Shown here in pieces: positions 5,891 to 7,918 of a DNA stretch of 7,918 bases (position 1 is its first letter; the number at the start of each line of letters is the position of its first letter). The notes under the pieces are model-generated. The model was not told where the DNA came from and did not search any database. It saw only the letters and a list, made by a program, of their open reading frames with translations. Source of the stretch: Rhodospirillales bacterium (lineage in GTDB: Bacteria; Pseudomonadota; Alphaproteobacteria; Rhodospirillales; 2-02-FULL-58-16); NCBI GenBank assembly GCA_021775195.1, contig JAJFIG010000270.1, positions 1-7,918 of the forward strand. Direction: 5' to 3'. Position numbers and translations under genes: made by a program.

Positions 5891-5908
5891 CATAAAATTT
5901 TATGCAAA
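5887..5908. promoter_or_regulatory. 22-bp perfect palindrome, candidate operator
   Basis: The arm TTTGCATAAAA is followed directly by its exact reverse complement, with no spacer. It starts 13 bases beyond the anaerobox on the side of the isomerase gene. A gapless dyad of this length in promoter DNA suggests a dimeric regulator site. It has no U-run context that would make it a terminator for either flanking gene. The regulator is unknown. Confidence 0.55.
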
Positions 5909-6159
5909 AGCCACAAAATGCAACAAATTCCCACCAAAGGAGGCACGCGGGAGGATTGGCCCCGCGGCGGCTCTATTCAAGGATTAACGGCTGAATTCTG
6001 GGTTTTTTTGGGCGAGCTGTGCCCCTGACCCGGTTGTGCAGATCGGATGGCACGCCTTGTCCCGGCGTTCCGGATGTGCTTTATCGCCGAAGCTGCGATT
6101 CCGGCGACGCGTGATCTGGGGGGCGCCGGTCCATGTCGTTCATGAAAGGATTGTGCCCG

Positions 6160-7059
6160 ATGACCGTTCACCTGTTCCGTGCCGCCGTGCTCGCCCTTCC
6201 TCTCGCCCTCGCGGTCGCGTCGACAGCTTTTTCCGCGGCCGACAAGGATACAGCGTCAGAGGACCCCGTCGTCGCCATTGTCAACGGGATCAAGGTCTAT
6301 CGCTCCGACGTGATGACCGCCCGCGGCCGCCTGCCGGCGCAGTATCATGGTATTTCCCTGTCCAACATCTACCCGGTGATCATCAACAGCATAATCGACC
6401 GCAAGCTGGTCGCGGCCGATGCCCGACGCCAGGGCATCCTCGAGGACGCGACGGTCAAGCGTGCATTGGTGGACCTGGAGGACCAGTTTCTCCAGCGCCT
6501 GCATCTCGAGCGCTATGTCGAAGCGCGCATGACCGACGCAGCCGTGAAGGAGCGCTACGAAAAGCTGGTCGAGGAGAACCGAAACAGGGAGGAAGTACGG
6601 GCCCGCCACATCCTGGTTACGACCGAGGCAGTGGCCAAGGAGATCATCGCCGAACTCGACGGCGGCGCCGATTTTGCCAAACTGGCCAAGGAAAAGTCCA
6701 TCGGCCCGTCGGCCGCGAAGGGTGGCGATCTGGGTTATTTCACCGCCGACAAAATGGTGGCTGATTTCTCCAAGGCCGCCTTTGCGATGAAGAAGGGTGA
6801 GACCGCGAAGATGCCGACCAAAACCCAGTTCGGATGGCACGTGATCAAGATCGAGGACCGGCGGGCCCTCCAGCCGCTCCCGCCCGAGCATCTCGACAAG
6901 AGCCTGCGGACCACCCTGTCGCGCGAAATTCGCAGCGGTTACATCCGTGAACTTCGCGGCGCGGCGGTTATCGAGCGTTTCGAGGTTGAAGATATGTTTA
7001 CCGACGATCCGCATGCCGCCGGGGCCGGAGCCAAGAAGCCTCCCGGCAAGCATTATTAG
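6160..7059 (+). CDS. Periplasmic SurA/PrsA-like parvulin peptidyl-prolyl isomerase (chaperone)
   Basis: This is a 299-residue protein from ATG 6160, preferred over ATGs at 6133 and 6142 because AAAGGA lies nine bases upstream and a standard signal peptide begins there (cleavage near FSA-A, residue 26). Residues about 36-140 are the helical chaperone domain typical of SurA-like proteins, starting DPVVAIVNGIKVYRSDV. Residues about 146-235 are the PpiC-type parvulin domain with RARHILV (His150), DFAKLAKEKS, GGDLGYF and FGWHVIKIED (His227). The C-terminal segment is helical and ends in an Ala/Lys/Pro-rich tail. The family catalyses cis-trans isomerisation of prolyl bonds and aids folding of exported proteins. 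It is divergent from the cytochrome operon and shares its control region. The Geobacter osc cluster also contains a prolyl-isomerase chaperone (OscH) needed for OmcS, so a cargo-specific folding role is inferred. Confidence 0.93.
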   Translation: MTVHLFRAAVLALPLALAVASTAFSAADKDTASEDPVVAIVNGIKVYRSDVMTARGRLPAQYHGISLSNIYPVIINSIIDRKLVAADARRQGILEDATVKRALVDLEDQFLQRLHLERYVEARMTDAAVKERYEKLVEENRNREEVRARHILVTTEAVAKEIIAELDGGADFAKLAKEKSIGPSAAKGGDLGYFTADKMVADFSKAAFAMKKGETAKMPTKTQFGWHVIKIEDRRALQPLPPEHLDKSLRTTLSREIRSGYIRELRGAAVIERFEVEDMFTDDPHAAGAGAKKPPGKHY

Positions 7060-7099
7060 GCCGCCGGGAAACAGGTAGAGGCGCCGCCGCCCCGCGAGG

Positions 7100-7125
7100 C
7101 CGCCGCTACATGACAGAAGTGGCGG
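7100..7125. terminator. Hairpin between convergent genes
   Basis: CCGCCGCT and AGTGGCGG pair over 8 bp (one G-U) around a 10-base loop. The hairpin sits between the isomerase stop (7059) and the NHL gene stop (7126). No clear U-run follows on either strand, so it could be a weak bidirectional terminator. Confidence 0.4.
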
Positions 7126-7918
7126 TCACAATTTGGTTCCTGTCGGCGCCTGAGTCTTTTCCGGAGCCGTCTTGACCGGTGTCGGGACCTGTTTGTCGTC
7201 GCCCTTCAGGTACTGGAAGACCTGGACTCGGAAATTGTATTGGTCGGCCACGTAAAGCCGGTCCTTGTCGTCGATATAGGCCCCGGCGGGCAGCCAGAAC
7301 TGCCCCGGACTTTTGCCGATGGCTCCGACATAAAGCAGAAGCTCCCCATCGTTGGTGAAGATCTGGAAATTGTTGAAGGCGGCATCGATCACGTAAATGT
7401 GCCCATCGGAATCGACGGCGACCCCTTTCGGGCGGGCGAATTCGCCCGGTGAGTCCCCGATACGGCCGAAGGTCCGGATGAACGTGCCGTCCGGCCCGAA
7501 AACCTGGATCCGGAAGTTGGCACCGTCGGCGACGTAAAGATTGCCCTTCGGGCCGATGGCCAGGTTGGTTGGGAAATTGAACTGGCCTGGTTCCTTGCCG
7601 CGCTTGCCGATGTCTTCGATGTGGGTCCCGTCCATGTCGAAGACCGCGATATGGTGCTTCTTGGAATCGGCGACAAAGATCCGCCCCAGTTTGTCGCTGA
7701 CCACGATCCCGACGGGATTTTCCAGCTCCCCCTTCTCGCCCATTGCGTTGAGAAACTTGCCGTCGCGGTCGTAGACGACGATCCGTTTCTGGACCGCGTC
7801 GGTGACATAGTACCGGTCACGATTGTCCGACGTGATGCCGAGTGGTTTGGCAAGAGCGCCCTTTCCTTCCTCACCCCACATCGAGAATTTCTTGTTGACC
7901 GCGTCGAAGACCAGGACC
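7126..7918 (-). CDS. NHL-repeat beta-propeller protein (partial, start beyond right edge)
   Basis: 263 C-terminal residues are visible. The frame is open to the window edge (VLVFDAVNKKFSMWG precedes the first in-frame ATG at 7881), so that ATG is unlikely to be the true start. Five complete NHL blades follow a partial one: each has P-x-G(I/V), YVTD/FVAD/YVAD/YVID and (I/V/Q)VF-DG landmarks, for example FPTNLAIGPKGNLYVADGANF and LPAGAYIDDKDRLYVADQYNF. The protein ends with FRVQVFQYL and a 27-residue polar Lys/Pro/Thr tail. It aligns blade for blade with the NHL lipoprotein at the other end of the cluster, including the VFD...KKF and FNFP/FNYP positions, so the two are paralogues. Whether this copy also has a lipobox cannot be seen. 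It is a likely envelope scaffold or binding protein of the cytochrome system. It lies convergent to the isomerase gene, so it has its own promoter outside the window. Confidence 0.9.
   Translation of the reverse strand, partial: VLVFDAVNKKFSMWGEEGKGALAKPLGITSDNRDRYYVTDAVQKRIVVYDRDGKFLNAMGEKGELENPVGIVVSDKLGRIFVADSKKHHIAVFDMDGTHIEDIGKRGKEPGQFNFPTNLAIGPKGNLYVADGANFRIQVFGPDGTFIRTFGRIGDSPGEFARPKGVAVDSDGHIYVIDAAFNNFQIFTNDGELLLYVGAIGKSPGQFWLPAGAYIDDKDRLYVADQYNFRVQVFQYLKGDDKQVPTPVKTAPEKTQAPTGTKL

Larger units (their letters stand above)
5601..6159. other. Divergent AT-rich intergenic control region
   Basis: No convincing gene lies in these 559 bases between the cytochrome operon and the prolyl isomerase gene. 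The region 5690-5935 is markedly AT-rich for this GC-rich window. It holds an anaerobox (5861-5874), overlapping inverted repeats (5872-5908), short palindromes AAGAATTCTT (5689-5698) and CGAAATTTCG (5762-5771), and a bulged hairpin near 5641-5669 just upstream of the cytochrome SD. On the plus side CGCGGG/CCCGCG (5946-5966) forms a 6-bp stem whose loop includes AGGA. A T7 run lies at 6003-6009. No cyclic-dinucleotide riboswitch core was seen on either strand. Confidence 0.7.

Noticed and set aside
5602..5946. A 114-codon minus-strand frame in the intergenic region
   Set aside because: It starts at GTG with no SD, its composition follows the AT-rich promoter DNA, and it spans the anaerobox and palindromes.
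6046..6063. TGGCACG-like sigma-54 -24 element upstream of the isomerase gene
   Set aside because: The following TTGT is two bases too close for the -12 element, and the GC is absent at the required position.
6133..6159. Upstream ATG starts at 6133 and 6142 for the prolyl isomerase
   Set aside because: They add residues ahead of an already complete signal peptide, and the AAAGGA SD is placed for ATG 6160. They are not excluded entirely.
6036..6764. A 242-codon plus-strand frame overlapping the prolyl isomerase
   Set aside because: It is rich in Arg, Pro and Gly without any motif, and the overlapping frame carries a full parvulin protein with signal peptide and SD.
1..7918. tRNA, rRNA, CRISPR array or insertion sequence
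   Set aside because: No cloverleaf, ribosomal RNA, regularly spaced repeats, transposase motifs or terminal inverted repeats were seen.

Overview
This 7.9 kb window comes from a GC-rich Gram-negative bacterium. It carries a compact gene cluster for outer-surface multiheme cytochromes, with lipobox lipoproteins, Sec signal peptides, an outer-membrane beta-barrel ending in Phe, and CxxCH cytochromes. The parvulin protein has features I associate with alphaproteobacterial homologues (RARHILV, GGDLGYF, FGWHVIKIED). The central promoter region holds a perfect TTGAT-N4-ATCAA anaerobox of the FNR/FixK/FnrL type. Together these suggest a pseudomonadote, possibly an alphaproteobacterium, but the taxonomy is inferred.

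Layout. Six genes on the minus strand run leftward from about 5600: two tandem tetraheme cytochromes (4902-5600 and 4019-4687), a triheme lipoprotein cytochrome with a long helical spacer (3343-4005), a small triheme periplasmic cytochrome (2878-3312), a 660-residue outer-membrane beta-barrel (709-2691), and an NHL beta-propeller lipoprotein cut by the left edge (1-712). A 559-bp AT-rich divergent intergenic region (5601-6159) separates this operon from a plus-strand SurA/PrsA-like parvulin prolyl isomerase (6160-7059). That gene converges, over a short hairpin, on a second NHL beta-propeller gene on the minus strand (7126-7918), cut by the right edge.

How the parts may work together. The set of NHL beta-propeller, prolyl isomerase chaperone, beta-barrel plus two small c-type cytochromes, and tandem secreted multiheme cytochromes matches in gene content the omcS-companion (osc) cluster of Geobacter sulfurreducens. 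As I recall it, that cluster has the prolyl-isomerase chaperone OscH, channel-like OscEFG and beta-propeller OscD, and it assembles OmcS nanowires. Here the likely cargo is a pair of small tetraheme cytochromes, closer in heme count to OmcE-type filament proteins than to hexaheme OmcS. The working hypothesis is an oxygen-responsive extracellular cytochrome filament export and assembly locus. The parvulin would fold the cargo in the periplasm, the barrel with the triheme proteins would form the channel or electron conduit, and the propellers would act at the envelope or cell surface.

Regulatory structure that can be read directly includes the anaerobox at 5861-5874 with a -10-like CAGAAT at class II spacing toward the operon, a 22-bp perfect palindrome next to it, two hairpins between the tetraheme genes, and overlapping stop/start codons between the barrel and the NHL lipoprotein.
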